Position numbers and translations under genes: made by a program
Assembly: GCA_903871935.1 (NCBI GenBank)
Contig: CAIQIQ010000129.1
Location: forward strand, 1 to 51,689
Length of the DNA: 51,689 nucleotides
Source: an uncultured Phycisphaerales bacterium
GTDB taxonomy: Bacteria; Planctomycetota; Phycisphaerae; Tepidisphaerales; Tepidisphaeraceae
Direction: 5' to 3'
Shown here: piece after piece, positions 41,428-49,764 of the stretch
Layout of the letters: every line of letters starts with the position of its first letter
Position numbering within the stretch: the first letter of the stretch is position 1
Notes under the pieces: model-generated
What the model was told of the DNA's origin: nothing
The model's input: the letters and a program-made list of their open reading frames with translations, nothing else
Databases searched by the model: none

Positions 41428-43827
41428 ATGATACGGCATTCATCTCTTGGCGGATCGTTTTGGGGGAGAATCTCAATCCTTGTGAATGCGACGATGCTAA
41501 TGCTGTCCGCGGTCAGTCTTGCCCAACCCGCGGCGGCAGCGGGCCCGGCGAAGCGCATGGATGCCTGGACGGTCATCGGTCCGGGCGGCGGCGGCACGCA
41601 GCTTGATCCGGCCATCAGCCCGCTGGATCCCAACATCGCCTTTGTGCGCTGCGATATGACCGGCAACTACCTTACCCATGATGGCGGGGCATCCTGGCGG
41701 ATGTTTAACTTTCGCACCAGCGGACGTTGCTTCTTCGATCCGAACGATGCCAAAGTGATGTATGTGGTGGCCAGCGGGTTGTACCGGTCGGCCGATGGCG
41801 GCGATACGTGGAGCCTGATCTCTCCTGCGCCCAAGGATGTTAAGGACATCAGAGTTGACGGCGACCATGGCGAATGGCGCTATGAACTGGCCGATGGCGC
41901 AAGCTACTTCCGCATCGAATCTCTGGCGGTCGATCCGGCCAATTCGAAGATCATTTACGCAATCGCCGGCGCGACCGATGGAAGAAAGCTGGTCGTGTCC
42001 AACGATACCGGCGCAACCTGGAAGGATATTGGCAAGCTGTCGGCGACTGACGAACAGCTTTATGTCGACCCCCGCAGCCCCAGGGAAGATCGGACGCTCT
42101 ACGTCGCGGGTACGGCCGGTGTGAGCCTGCGCGAAAAGGGCCAGTGGACGCAGTTCAAGTTGCCCAGTGGCGTTGAGAAGTTCCAGCACATCGCAGCGGG
42201 GATGGCTAAGGATGGCCGCATGGTCTTCTACGGGTCGGATGCGATGAAGTGGGAAGGCGAGAAGCTGACCGGCGGCATCTACGCATCGCGCGATGGCGGC
42301 GAGACCTGGGCCGCCGTTAACCTCGACGGTTTTGCCAAAGCCGCGTCGAAACCCGGCGGCAGAGCGCCAGCGATTCGCGCCTTGGCGACGTGCATGACGC
42401 AGCCGGATGTGCTGTACATCTCGTACACTGGCTTGAGCGAGTTCTTCGGCGTCGCCCGCACTACCGATGGCGGCAAGACCTGGAATGTGGCGGTGAAGAA
42501 TACCGGCGATAAGGCCGCGGCGAACGAACTGGATGCCCACGTGGATCATTACTGGGGACCGAGTTGGGGAGGGGCCCCAATCGCACTGGCGGTGGCGCCG
42601 ACCAATCCCGACATCTGCTACGGCACCGACTCTGGCCGGACGATGCGCACGACGGATGGCCTGAAAACGTGGGTTGGCATCTACAGCAAGAAAGTCGGTG
42701 AAGGCTGGACGACCACGGGCCTGGACGTCACCACCTGCTATGGCGTACATCGTGATCCGTTTGATCCCCAACGCCTGTTTATCTCCTACACCGACATCGG
42801 CCTGTGGCGCAGCGAAGATGGCGGGGCGAGCTGGATCCCCACCACGCAGAAGGAGGGCATGCCCCGCGAGTGGCGCAACACGACCTACTGGGTCAGTTTC
42901 GATCCACAGGTGAAGGGTCTTTGCTGGGCCGTCGCCGCGGGAAACCACGACCTGCCTCGGCCCAAGATGTGGCGGCGCAGCGATCCGGCCACCTTCCGCG
43001 GCGGTGTATTGCGCAGCGAGGATGGCGGCAAGACTTGGAGCGGCGTGGCGGGCATGAAGCCGACTGCCGCCACGCACGTGATTCCTGATCCCGCCAGTCC
43101 AAAGGATGCCCGTGTCGTCTATGCGGCCGGCTTTGGCACCGGTGTCTGGAAATCTTCCGATGGCGGCAAGAACTGGGCGCTGAAGAACAAGGGCATTGCC
43201 AGCAAGCAACCCTTCGCGTGGCGGCTGGCGCTCGATGGCAAGGGTGCGCTGTACGCTGTCCTGGCCCGGCGCAGCTCCGATGGCAGCTTCGGCGATGAGA
43301 ACGACGGCTTCATCTACCGTTCCACCGATGCTGCTGAGAACTGGGAGCAGGTCAAACTTCCCGAAGGGGTCAACGGTCCCAACGGCATCCTTATCGATCC
43401 ACAGGACCCGAACCGCATCTACGTTGCCTGCTGGGGACGCAATGCGAAGAGCCCGCAGGATCCGGGTGGCGGAACCGATGGCGGCATATTCCTGTCGACC
43501 GATGCCGGCAAGAGTTGGAAGAACATCTTCGATAAGAACCAGTATGTTTACGATGTCACGATGGATCCCAAGGACAACAACGTGCTGTACGCCTGCGGAT
43601 TTGAATCCTCCGCGTGGCGTTCGGGCGACAAGGGCCAAACCTGGCAGCGACTCGGCGGCTACAACTTCAAGTGGGGCCACCGCGTGATCCCCGATCCGCT
43701 GAATAGCGACAGACTCTTCATCACCACGTTCGGTGGCAGCGTCTGGTCGGGGCCGGCCAAAGGTGACCCCAGCGCCAAGGAAGACATCATCACTCCGGAG
43801 ATCAGTTATCAGAAACTCGGCAAATAG
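41428..43827 (+). CDS. secreted Asp-box (BNR) beta-propeller protein
   Basis: A 799-residue exported protein. The signal peptide covers about 1-38. I count 12 Asp-box repeats of the S-x-D-x-G-x-T-W type, for example RSADGGDTW, SNDTGATW, SRDGGETW, SEDGGKTW and STDAGKSW, spaced through the sequence, giving the two-propeller or large-propeller fold of GH74 and sortilin/sialidase-like proteins. A glycan-binding or glycoside-hydrolase role at the surface is likely, but the catalytic acids of GH74 cannot be named by eye. The ATG at 41428 has GAAAGGAA nearby. Confidence 0.85.
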   Translation: MIRHSSLGGSFWGRISILVNATMLMLSAVSLAQPAAAAGPAKRMDAWTVIGPGGGGTQLDPAISPLDPNIAFVRCDMTGNYLTHDGGASWRMFNFRTSGRCFFDPNDAKVMYVVASGLYRSADGGDTWSLISPAPKDVKDIRVDGDHGEWRYELADGASYFRIESLAVDPANSKIIYAIAGATDGRKLVVSNDTGATWKDIGKLSATDEQLYVDPRSPREDRTLYVAGTAGVSLREKGQWTQFKLPSGVEKFQHIAAGMAKDGRMVFYGSDAMKWEGEKLTGGIYASRDGGETWAAVNLDGFAKAASKPGGRAPAIRALATCMTQPDVLYISYTGLSEFFGVARTTDGGKTWNVAVKNTGDKAAANELDAHVDHYWGPSWGGAPIALAVAPTNPDICYGTDSGRTMRTTDGLKTWVGIYSKKVGEGWTTTGLDVTTCYGVHRDPFDPQRLFISYTDIGLWRSEDGGASWIPTTQKEGMPREWRNTTYWVSFDPQVKGLCWAVAAGNHDLPRPKMWRRSDPATFRGGVLRSEDGGKTWSGVAGMKPTAATHVIPDPASPKDARVVYAAGFGTGVWKSSDGGKNWALKNKGIASKQPFAWRLALDGKGALYAVLARRSSDGSFGDENDGFIYRSTDAAENWEQVKLPEGVNGPNGILIDPQDPNRIYVACWGRNAKSPQDPGGGTDGGIFLSTDAGKSWKNIFDKNQYVYDVTMDPKDNNVLYACGFESSAWRSGDKGQTWQRLGGYNFKWGHRVIPDPLNSDRLFITTFGGSVWSGPAKGDPSAKEDIITPEISYQKLGK

Positions 43828-43854
43828 GTCCACTGCCGACGTCTGGCACACGAC

Positions 43855-44919
43855 ATGAGAATAGAACGACCCTATGCATCTCCTTCGCAGGCCACGGTTC
43901 TGCGCACACTGCGTGATGGCTACTGGGATCGGACGGATGTGATCCGGTTGCCAGATGGTTCCATGCGCGTGCGGAAGGTGTCCAAGGGCGCCCAGGCAGG
44001 ACCGTGGGGACAGGTGGTCCTGCGCCGGGAGATCCAATATCTGAGTTCCCTGACAGGGCCCGTTGCGGACGTTTTTCCCCGAGTGTTGGCAGCCTGGGAC
44101 AGCGGCGCGGATGTTGGTTACGAGATGTCGTATATCGACAGGACGCGCGATGCCGGCGCGATCGCCCAGGCAGGAGAGGTCGACCAGGCGAAGGCGGATC
44201 GGTTTGGGGATGTCCTGGGTACGGTGGTGTTCGACCTGATTCACGTGCCGGTTCCGGTGGCGCAGGCGCTGGGAGCGCATGTTCGCGAAACGCTCAGTTA
44301 CGCTCTGGAGACGTTGGTACAGGAAGCGCCGCTCGCTCACTTGATCCAGGCGGGAGATATCCGAGTGAACGGCAAGCCGATGGCGGGAACGCGTCGGGCG
44401 GTGGAACGTGTTTGTGAGGCGTCGGGCCCACTGTCGATGCTCGATGCGGGACCGTGCGTGCGACTGCACGGCGACTGCTTCATGGAGAACATCCTGGTTC
44501 CGGATGCGGTGACGGATGCACGATGGCCAGCGCGGCTGACGATGGTAGACCCGGTGTCCGTGGCCGGCGTGTACGAGGGGCATCCCTTGTTCGATCTGGT
44601 GAAGTACGAGTCGTACGCGACGGGCGAACTGCTGGCGCTGCGGTCGGGGAAGGTGGAAGTCGATGGCTTCGACCTGCCATCGGGCGGATACGTGTACCGT
44701 GTGCGCGAGGAAGAGCCCTCGCTGCAGCCTTTCACACAAGTGGATTGGCGCAGCCGCTTTCGCGATGCGTACCTCAAGAAGTATCTGACCGTGCATCTTC
44801 CGACCTATCACCTTCTGGAAGGCTATTTCGCCCTGGTCATGGCCGTTTGCACCAGCGGCGCGCAACGACGGGCGCGCCTGCTGAGAGCGACGATGGCGCT
44901 GAACGAGGCGGCGGATTAG
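43855..44919 (+). CDS. aminoglycoside phosphotransferase-like kinase
   Basis: A 354-residue protein of the protein-kinase-like (APH/choline-kinase) superfamily. The catalytic loop reads RLHGDCFMENIL (about 202-213), with the Asp base, and MVDPVSV (about 227-233) supplies the metal-binding Asp. The N-terminal lobe (RVRKVSKGAQAG) holds the lysine. Substrate is unknown; relatives phosphorylate sugars, choline or antibiotics. It follows the propeller gene by 27 bp. Confidence 0.8.
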   Translation: MRIERPYASPSQATVLRTLRDGYWDRTDVIRLPDGSMRVRKVSKGAQAGPWGQVVLRREIQYLSSLTGPVADVFPRVLAAWDSGADVGYEMSYIDRTRDAGAIAQAGEVDQAKADRFGDVLGTVVFDLIHVPVPVAQALGAHVRETLSYALETLVQEAPLAHLIQAGDIRVNGKPMAGTRRAVERVCEASGPLSMLDAGPCVRLHGDCFMENILVPDAVTDARWPARLTMVDPVSVAGVYEGHPLFDLVKYESYATGELLALRSGKVEVDGFDLPSGGYVYRVREEEPSLQPFTQVDWRSRFRDAYLKKYLTVHLPTYHLLEGYFALVMAVCTSGAQRRARLLRATMALNEAAD

Positions 44920-44939
44920 TCACACTTGCCCGCGCCCGG

Positions 44940-46697
44940 CTATTCGTCTTTGCCGGCGTCGGCCTGGCCGGTGAAGCCCTTGGGATAATCGGCCAGCAGC
45001 TTGAAGAACGGCGTCATGTCCTCGTACGTGTTGGTCCAGGTTGTGTACATCATTCCCTGCACATTGGGCAAGCCTTGGGACATCTGCATCCAGTGCTCAA
45101 TATTCTTCTTCATCTGCGATTCGCCGCGGCCATCGTAATAGCCGCACATGACCTGGGCGTTGCCGCGATCCGCGAAGAACGCCATTCCCTCTTTGGTCGG
45201 GGCATACCAGTTCATGATGATCACATCCTTGGGCAGCGTGGCCCATGCACCATCCCAGGTGCCGTTGACAGCGTAGTAATATCCGCCCTTTTCGAACGGT
45301 CGGGCGTTGTGGTAGGGGGTGAACATGTCGCTCCAGGTGTAGAGCTTGGCGTCTGGGACGTACTTGCGGGCGATTTCGATGCCCTTGGTCAGGTGCCATG
45401 CCAGCAGTTCGCCGGGCTTGAGGTGCCGACCGTCGGGCAGGGCTTCCCAGCCGGCGATGCGAATTTCATCATACTCCATGAAATAAGCGCCGGTCGGCCA
45501 GATGCGGCTGGCAAGTTTCATCTGGGTGTCCATCAGCTCCAGTGTCTTGGGGTCTTCCAGCGAGACGATCTCCTTCTCATCGTAAATGCGGATGGAGTGG
45601 AAGTAGCTGACCAGAAGCTTCTGACCATCTTTGATGCGCGAGTTGTCGGTGAGGACGATCTTCGGGGCCTGATGATCAAGCGTGGGCAGGCCGCCCGGGC
45701 GGAGGGTAACGATCGGATCGGCCACCGGACGGAAATCTTTGCCCTCTTCGTAGGTGACCGTCCCATCCTCACTGGTCACCTTCAGCGGGCAGAGGTCGCG
45801 GCGCAGCACGCCCAGCAGGCCGGCCGGCTCGATGGTCAGGTCATCGAACCAGATCGTGCCGCTGCGCATCCCGCCGGCGCCGAGGGTGAAGTGCAGGTCG
45901 GTGCCCTCCATCGTATTGAAGGTGATGCAGTGGCGGGTCCAGTCCTCGGTGGGTTTGACGCCGAGACTGGTCCAGATGTTGCCTCGCTTGCCGCCGCTGG
46001 AGGTGGCGTTGACGTAGCTGTTGCGCCCGGCCTGTGCGTGGTCGGTCTTCACCCAGACGCTCAGGCGGTAGTACTGAAAAGGTTTTACCTTGAAGTCCTG
46101 GGTGAGGCGGACGTTGATCGAGCCGCTATTCCCAGCGGTGATGCGCAGCGAACTCTTGCCCGAGTGCTTGACGGCGGTGTCAACGAAGGTGTTCTTGCCA
46201 GCGAGATCCTGCCCGACCCAGCCGACCAGGCGGTCACCGTCGGCCTGCTCGAAGTCGCCGTTGACGATCGGCAGGGCGGCGGCGGGGTCGGCGGATGCGC
46301 TGCCATCCTTTACGAGGAACGGGATGTCCTTGGCGGGGATGCCGGCAGCGAGGTTGCCGTCGAGGCGCAGCCAGGAGGCGCCGTTCAGGGCGTAGACGGC
46401 CGGGACCAGCGCGATGCCGGCCTTCCTGGCCTCATCCTGGTATTGGCGGGCGCGGTCGGCGTAGGCGGCATCGGCCAACTGGATCCGTCCCAGCCGCGCC
46501 TCGTGCAGCAGCAGATGGGTGACGCCCAGAGCCTTGTACCCTTGAAGATCCTTGATCGATCTGGCCAGTCCGGCGTCGCTGGTCACATCCGCGCCGGCGA
46601 AGACCCACTTCTGCGGCAGCTCGACAGCGCGCACCGCTGTTGCCGCGCACATGACCCACAAGACCACGATGGCTACACAATATCTCGCGAACTTCAC
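44940..46697 (-). CDS. secreted glycoside hydrolase-like protein with CBM
   Basis: A 585-residue exported protein. GTG start with AGGAGG five bases upstream, and a signal peptide to about residue 24 (FARYCVAIVVLWVMCAATAV). A first (TIM-barrel-like) part, a central carbohydrate-binding-like beta-sandwich (about 145-300: IVNGDFEQADGDRLVGWVG, YYRLSVWVKT, TIWFDDLTIEP) and a C-terminal part (FMEYDEIRIAGWEAL, LYTWSDMFTPYHN, VIIMNWYAPT) are seen. Acidic residues in YDEIRI and SDMF may be catalytic, as in GH20-like folds, but this is inference. Confidence 0.75.
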   Translation of the reverse strand: MKFARYCVAIVVLWVMCAATAVRAVELPQKWVFAGADVTSDAGLARSIKDLQGYKALGVTHLLLHEARLGRIQLADAAYADRARQYQDEARKAGIALVPAVYALNGASWLRLDGNLAAGIPAKDIPFLVKDGSASADPAAALPIVNGDFEQADGDRLVGWVGQDLAGKNTFVDTAVKHSGKSSLRITAGNSGSINVRLTQDFKVKPFQYYRLSVWVKTDHAQAGRNSYVNATSSGGKRGNIWTSLGVKPTEDWTRHCITFNTMEGTDLHFTLGAGGMRSGTIWFDDLTIEPAGLLGVLRRDLCPLKVTSEDGTVTYEEGKDFRPVADPIVTLRPGGLPTLDHQAPKIVLTDNSRIKDGQKLLVSYFHSIRIYDEKEIVSLEDPKTLELMDTQMKLASRIWPTGAYFMEYDEIRIAGWEALPDGRHLKPGELLAWHLTKGIEIARKYVPDAKLYTWSDMFTPYHNARPFEKGGYYYAVNGTWDGAWATLPKDVIIMNWYAPTKEGMAFFADRGNAQVMCGYYDGRGESQMKKNIEHWMQMSQGLPNVQGMMYTTWTNTYEDMTPFFKLLADYPKGFTGQADAGKDE

Positions 46698-46763
46698 AAT
46701 TGCCTCCTGGGCAGAAAGTGTCTTTAACCAAAGGCCGCCGCGCGATCCAGAAGGGAGTTTACC

Positions 46764-46871
46764 ATGTCACGTGCTCAGAAGGCAGAGCAGCGACCACGTA
46801 AGGCGGTTCGGCCGCAGAGGGTGAACTATGGAAGAACAGAGATTGACACGGATGCAGAGATTGGCGTGTGA
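46764..46871 (+). CDS. candidate 35-residue basic protein
   Basis: A short frame beginning MSRAQKAEQRPRKAVRPQR has AAGGGAG at 46751-46757, six bases before the ATG. It is highly basic at the N-terminus, then acidic. It lies in the 313-bp gap divergent from the glycoside hydrolase-like gene. I do not recognise it; the Shine-Dalgarno is the only support. Confidence 0.3.
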   Translation: MSRAQKAEQRPRKAVRPQRVNYGRTEIDTDAEIGV

Positions 46872-47010
46872 TGTGCACTGAGAGCGAGTGTCGCATAGAT
46901 GGACGGGTTTGACAGGATGAAACAGAGTCCGCAAGCGGACTGGCGTTCACGATTGTTTGCGGCGGAAGATTGGGGCGGTAGAGTGGTGGCAGATCATGGC
47001 GGGAGCAACG

Positions 47011-48396
47011 ATGAACAGACGATCACTTGCATGGTCCGGTTTGCTGGTGGGGATTCTGGTCATTTGCGGCTATGTCGTGGTCCAGGCCATTTCACCCGAT
47101 CTTTCCAGACTATGCATGAGTGGCACTGTGGAACAGGTGCGTGAGGCCATCGCGGGCGGCGCGGATGTCAACGCGAAGGATTTCCATGACATGACGCCGC
47201 TGATGTACGCAGCCCAGAAGAACTCCAGCACGGAGGTGATCGCAGCTCTGGTGAAGGCCGGCGCGGATGTCAATGCGAAGGGCAGGGGCATGACGTCGCT
47301 GATGTATGCGGCCCGGAACAATCCCAGCCAAGAGGTCATTGCGACCCTGGTCAAAGCCGGCGCGGATGTCAACGCAAAGGACAATGATGGCATGACGTCG
47401 CTGATGGGTGCGGCATGTAATCCCAACCCAGAAGTGACTGCAGCTCTGGTGAAGGTCGGCGCGGATGTCAACGCGAAGGGCGAGTATGGTTGGACGCCGT
47501 TGATAATCGCGGCCACCAGCAATCCAAGCCCAGAGGTGGTTACGATTCTGGTAAAGGCCGGCGCGGATGTGAACGCGAAAGACAGCGATGGTAAGACGCC
47601 GCTGATGCATGCGAAGGATAATCCCAGTTCCGAGGTGCTGGCAGCCCTGCTAAAGGCCGATGCGGAGGTCAACGCGAAGAACACCGGGGATAATGGCATG
47701 CCCCGAACGTCCTCACCTGATCTGCTTAAGCTATGCCAGTATGGCACCATACAGCAGGTGCGTGAGGCGATCGCGGCCGGCGCGGATGTCAACGCCAAGG
47801 ACAGTGATGGTTGGACACCGCTGATGTTCGCAGCCCGGAACAATGCCAGCCCGGAGCTGATTGCAGCCTTGGTAATGGCCGGGGCCGATGTCCATGCAAA
47901 GAACAAGGATGGCCTGACGCCGCTGATGTGGGCGGCCGGCTATCATCGCAACCCAGATGCGATTGCGTCTCTGGTAAAGGCCGGTGCGGAGGTCAATGCA
48001 AGAGACAAGGATGGCAAGACGCCGCTGATGTATGCGGCGCACGAGAATCGCAGCGCAGAGGTGATCGCAGCTCTGCTAAAGGCCGGGGCGGAAGTCAACG
48101 CAAAGGACAAGCGCGGGACGCCGCTGATGTACGCGGCCTATGGGAATCCGCGCGCGGAGGTAATCGCGGCCCTGGTGAAGGCGGGGGCAGAGGTCAACGC
48201 CAGGGACGAGCATGGCATGACGCCGCTGATGATTGCGGCCCGGTACAATTACGATCCCGAGGTGATCACGGCCCTGGTGAAGGCTGGCGCGGAGGTCAAC
48301 GTGAAAGACAATAGCGGCAAATCTGCTCTGGATTGGGGACGGAAGAATAGCAACCCGAGCCTCGAGAGGGAGTTGTATAAGGCGGGAGCAAAGTAG
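47011..48396 (+). CDS. membrane-anchored ankyrin-repeat protein, two duplicated blocks
   Basis: A 461-residue protein. One N-terminal membrane segment (WSGLLVGILVICGYVVVQAI) anchors it, and the rest is ankyrin repeats of 32-36 residues with the consensus core DG.TPLM.AA......EVIAALVKAGADVNAKD. The repeats fall into two blocks of six, each opened by a cap SPDL..LC..GT..QVREAI at 47092 and 47713, exactly 621 bp (207 residues) apart. Such stacks bind proteins, and the block duplication suggests a recent doubling. ATG 47011 has GGGAG five bases upstream. Confidence 0.85.
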   Translation: MNRRSLAWSGLLVGILVICGYVVVQAISPDLSRLCMSGTVEQVREAIAGGADVNAKDFHDMTPLMYAAQKNSSTEVIAALVKAGADVNAKGRGMTSLMYAARNNPSQEVIATLVKAGADVNAKDNDGMTSLMGAACNPNPEVTAALVKVGADVNAKGEYGWTPLIIAATSNPSPEVVTILVKAGADVNAKDSDGKTPLMHAKDNPSSEVLAALLKADAEVNAKNTGDNGMPRTSSPDLLKLCQYGTIQQVREAIAAGADVNAKDSDGWTPLMFAARNNASPELIAALVMAGADVHAKNKDGLTPLMWAAGYHRNPDAIASLVKAGAEVNARDKDGKTPLMYAAHENRSAEVIAALLKAGAEVNAKDKRGTPLMYAAYGNPRAEVIAALVKAGAEVNARDEHGMTPLMIAARYNYDPEVITALVKAGAEVNVKDNSGKSALDWGRKNSNPSLERELYKAGAK

Positions 48397-48488
48397 TCGC
48401 CCATCGGAGCGCGGAGCGCAGGGGGTATCTGGCATTGGCTTGGCGTGGTCGTATCATTTGGTTACGAACTTGTCGCGGGAGGTCAACT

Positions 48489-49016
48489 ATGGTCGGTCCA
48501 CTTGTGCGGATGATGGTGTTACTGGTTGTGATGATTGCTGCAGTTGTCTCCCTCCGCGCCGAAACAGCGGATAGTTCAACGACCTCTCCCGTGGAAGTGA
48601 TTCCACCTGCGCCGAGGTCCTTTGTGACGGACGAAGCGGGCGTGATGACGGCGGCGACGGTACAGGACCTGAGTCGACAACTGAAGCAATTCGAGAATGA
48701 CACGACGAATCAGATTGTGGTGGCGATTTACCCCACAAAGCGTTCGAACCGGGACTTGGCGGATTACAGCAGGCGGGTGGCAAACGCCTGGGGAGTTGGG
48801 CAGAAGGGCAAGAGCAATGGGGTCGTGCTGTTGATCTTCACGAAGGACCGGCAACTGTATATCGCGGTTGGGTCGGGGCTGGAGGCGGCGCTACCTAACG
48901 AGCTGTGCCAGCGGATCATCGACGAAAAGATAACGCCGGCCTTTCGGCGAGGGGATTTTGATGGCGGTGTGGGGGCGGGAGTGAAGGCGATCATGGCGGC
49001 GACGAGCGGAAAGTGA
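48489..49016 (+). CDS. secreted TPM-domain protein
   Basis: A 175-residue protein. A signal segment (MMVLLVVMIAAVVSLRA) precedes a TPM domain: VTDEAGVMTAATVQDLSRQL, TTNQIVVAIYPTK, NGVVLLIFTKDRQLYIAVG and IIDEKITPAFRRGDFDGGVGAG. TPM_phosphatase domains occur in Psb32-type and repair-associated proteins. ATG 48489 has GGGAGG six bases upstream (48477-48482). Confidence 0.85.
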   Translation: MVGPLVRMMVLLVVMIAAVVSLRAETADSSTTSPVEVIPPAPRSFVTDEAGVMTAATVQDLSRQLKQFENDTTNQIVVAIYPTKRSNRDLADYSRRVANAWGVGQKGKSNGVVLLIFTKDRQLYIAVGSGLEAALPNELCQRIIDEKITPAFRRGDFDGGVGAGVKAIMAATSGK

Positions 49017-49029
49017 TCCGTAGGTAACC

Positions 49030-49695
49030 ATGGCAAACGGCAATGTACCACTGGACTATGCACCACCTGATCCGCAGGAACAGCGACGACGGCTGATGCT
49101 CCAGATTGGCCTGGTGGCAGGATGTGTGCTGCTGCTGATTGGCGGAGTATGCGGGATCGCGCTAAACAACGCATTTACCGGGTTGAAGCAAGAGCATTGT
49201 GCGGGGAACCTGCGTCAGATTGGGATTGCGATCCAGATTTACTGGCAGGATCACCATACTTATCCTCCTGATTTCCAAGCGACGTTGTTGACGCAGGCGA
49301 TACTCCCTGGGCATTTTATCTGTCCAGCCAGTTCCGATGTGCCAGCGTCGCCAGGGGTGAGAGTCGGTGCTCCGGGTACGTGCTCGTACATCTACGTGGG
49401 TGCATCACTTCCTGCACAAGCCAAGCCTAACGCGATCGTCGCGCTAGAAGACCCCACGAACCACGGCATGGAGGGGGGCAGGGCGCTGTTTGCCGATGGC
49501 AGCGTTGGGTGGCTCGGCATGCCGTACATCGTTCAGGTCCTGAATGATCTGCAGCAGGGGATCAATCCTCCTTCGGCGACAACGACACTCACGCCAGCCC
49601 AGGCAGCGAAGATATACGATACGAAGTGGAAGCCGCTGATGCCCCTGCTCAAGAGCGGGATCTGGCGGGTTCCGACCACTGCTCCGGCGAAGTAG
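49030..49695 (+). CDS. pseudopilin-like, DUF1559-related membrane protein
   Basis: A 221-residue protein. A cytoplasmic N-terminus and one membrane segment (LMLQIGLVAGCVLLLIGGVC) are followed by CAGNLRQIGIAIQIYWQDHH, the type IV pilin-like helix found in planctomycete DUF1559 proteins, and a C-terminal ALFADGSVGWL, the H-x-DG-like motif. It lacks a canonical prepilin cleavage site. It lies 13 bp after the TPM gene, so the two form an operon. Role unknown. Confidence 0.75.
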   Translation: MANGNVPLDYAPPDPQEQRRRLMLQIGLVAGCVLLLIGGVCGIALNNAFTGLKQEHCAGNLRQIGIAIQIYWQDHHTYPPDFQATLLTQAILPGHFICPASSDVPASPGVRVGAPGTCSYIYVGASLPAQAKPNAIVALEDPTNHGMEGGRALFADGSVGWLGMPYIVQVLNDLQQGINPPSATTTLTPAQAAKIYDTKWKPLMPLLKSGIWRVPTTAPAK

Positions 49696-49720
49696 GTCAG
49701 GATACTCCAGAATCCATGCA

Positions 49721-49744
49721 TTGGAGATTGGAGATTGGAGATTG
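49721..49744. repeat. 7-bp tandem repeat TTGGAGA x3
   Basis: Three direct copies of TTGGAGA followed by TTG lie between the pseudopilin-like and GNAT genes. The short array is probably slippage-prone and could vary between strains. No function is evident. Confidence 0.7.
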
Positions 49745-49764
49745 CGCGAGTACGCGAGGGTACG

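Noticed and set aside
41497..44865. Very long open frame on the minus strand (about 1120 codons) opposite the Asp-box and kinase genes
   Set aside because: Antisense to two well-supported plus-strand genes and of random, His/Arg/Ala-rich composition; an artefact of high GC codon bias.
44454..46727. Open frame of about 750 codons on the plus strand opposite the glycoside hydrolase-like gene
   Set aside because: Composition is low in normal protein features, and the minus-strand gene has a signal peptide, a Shine-Dalgarno and recognised domains.
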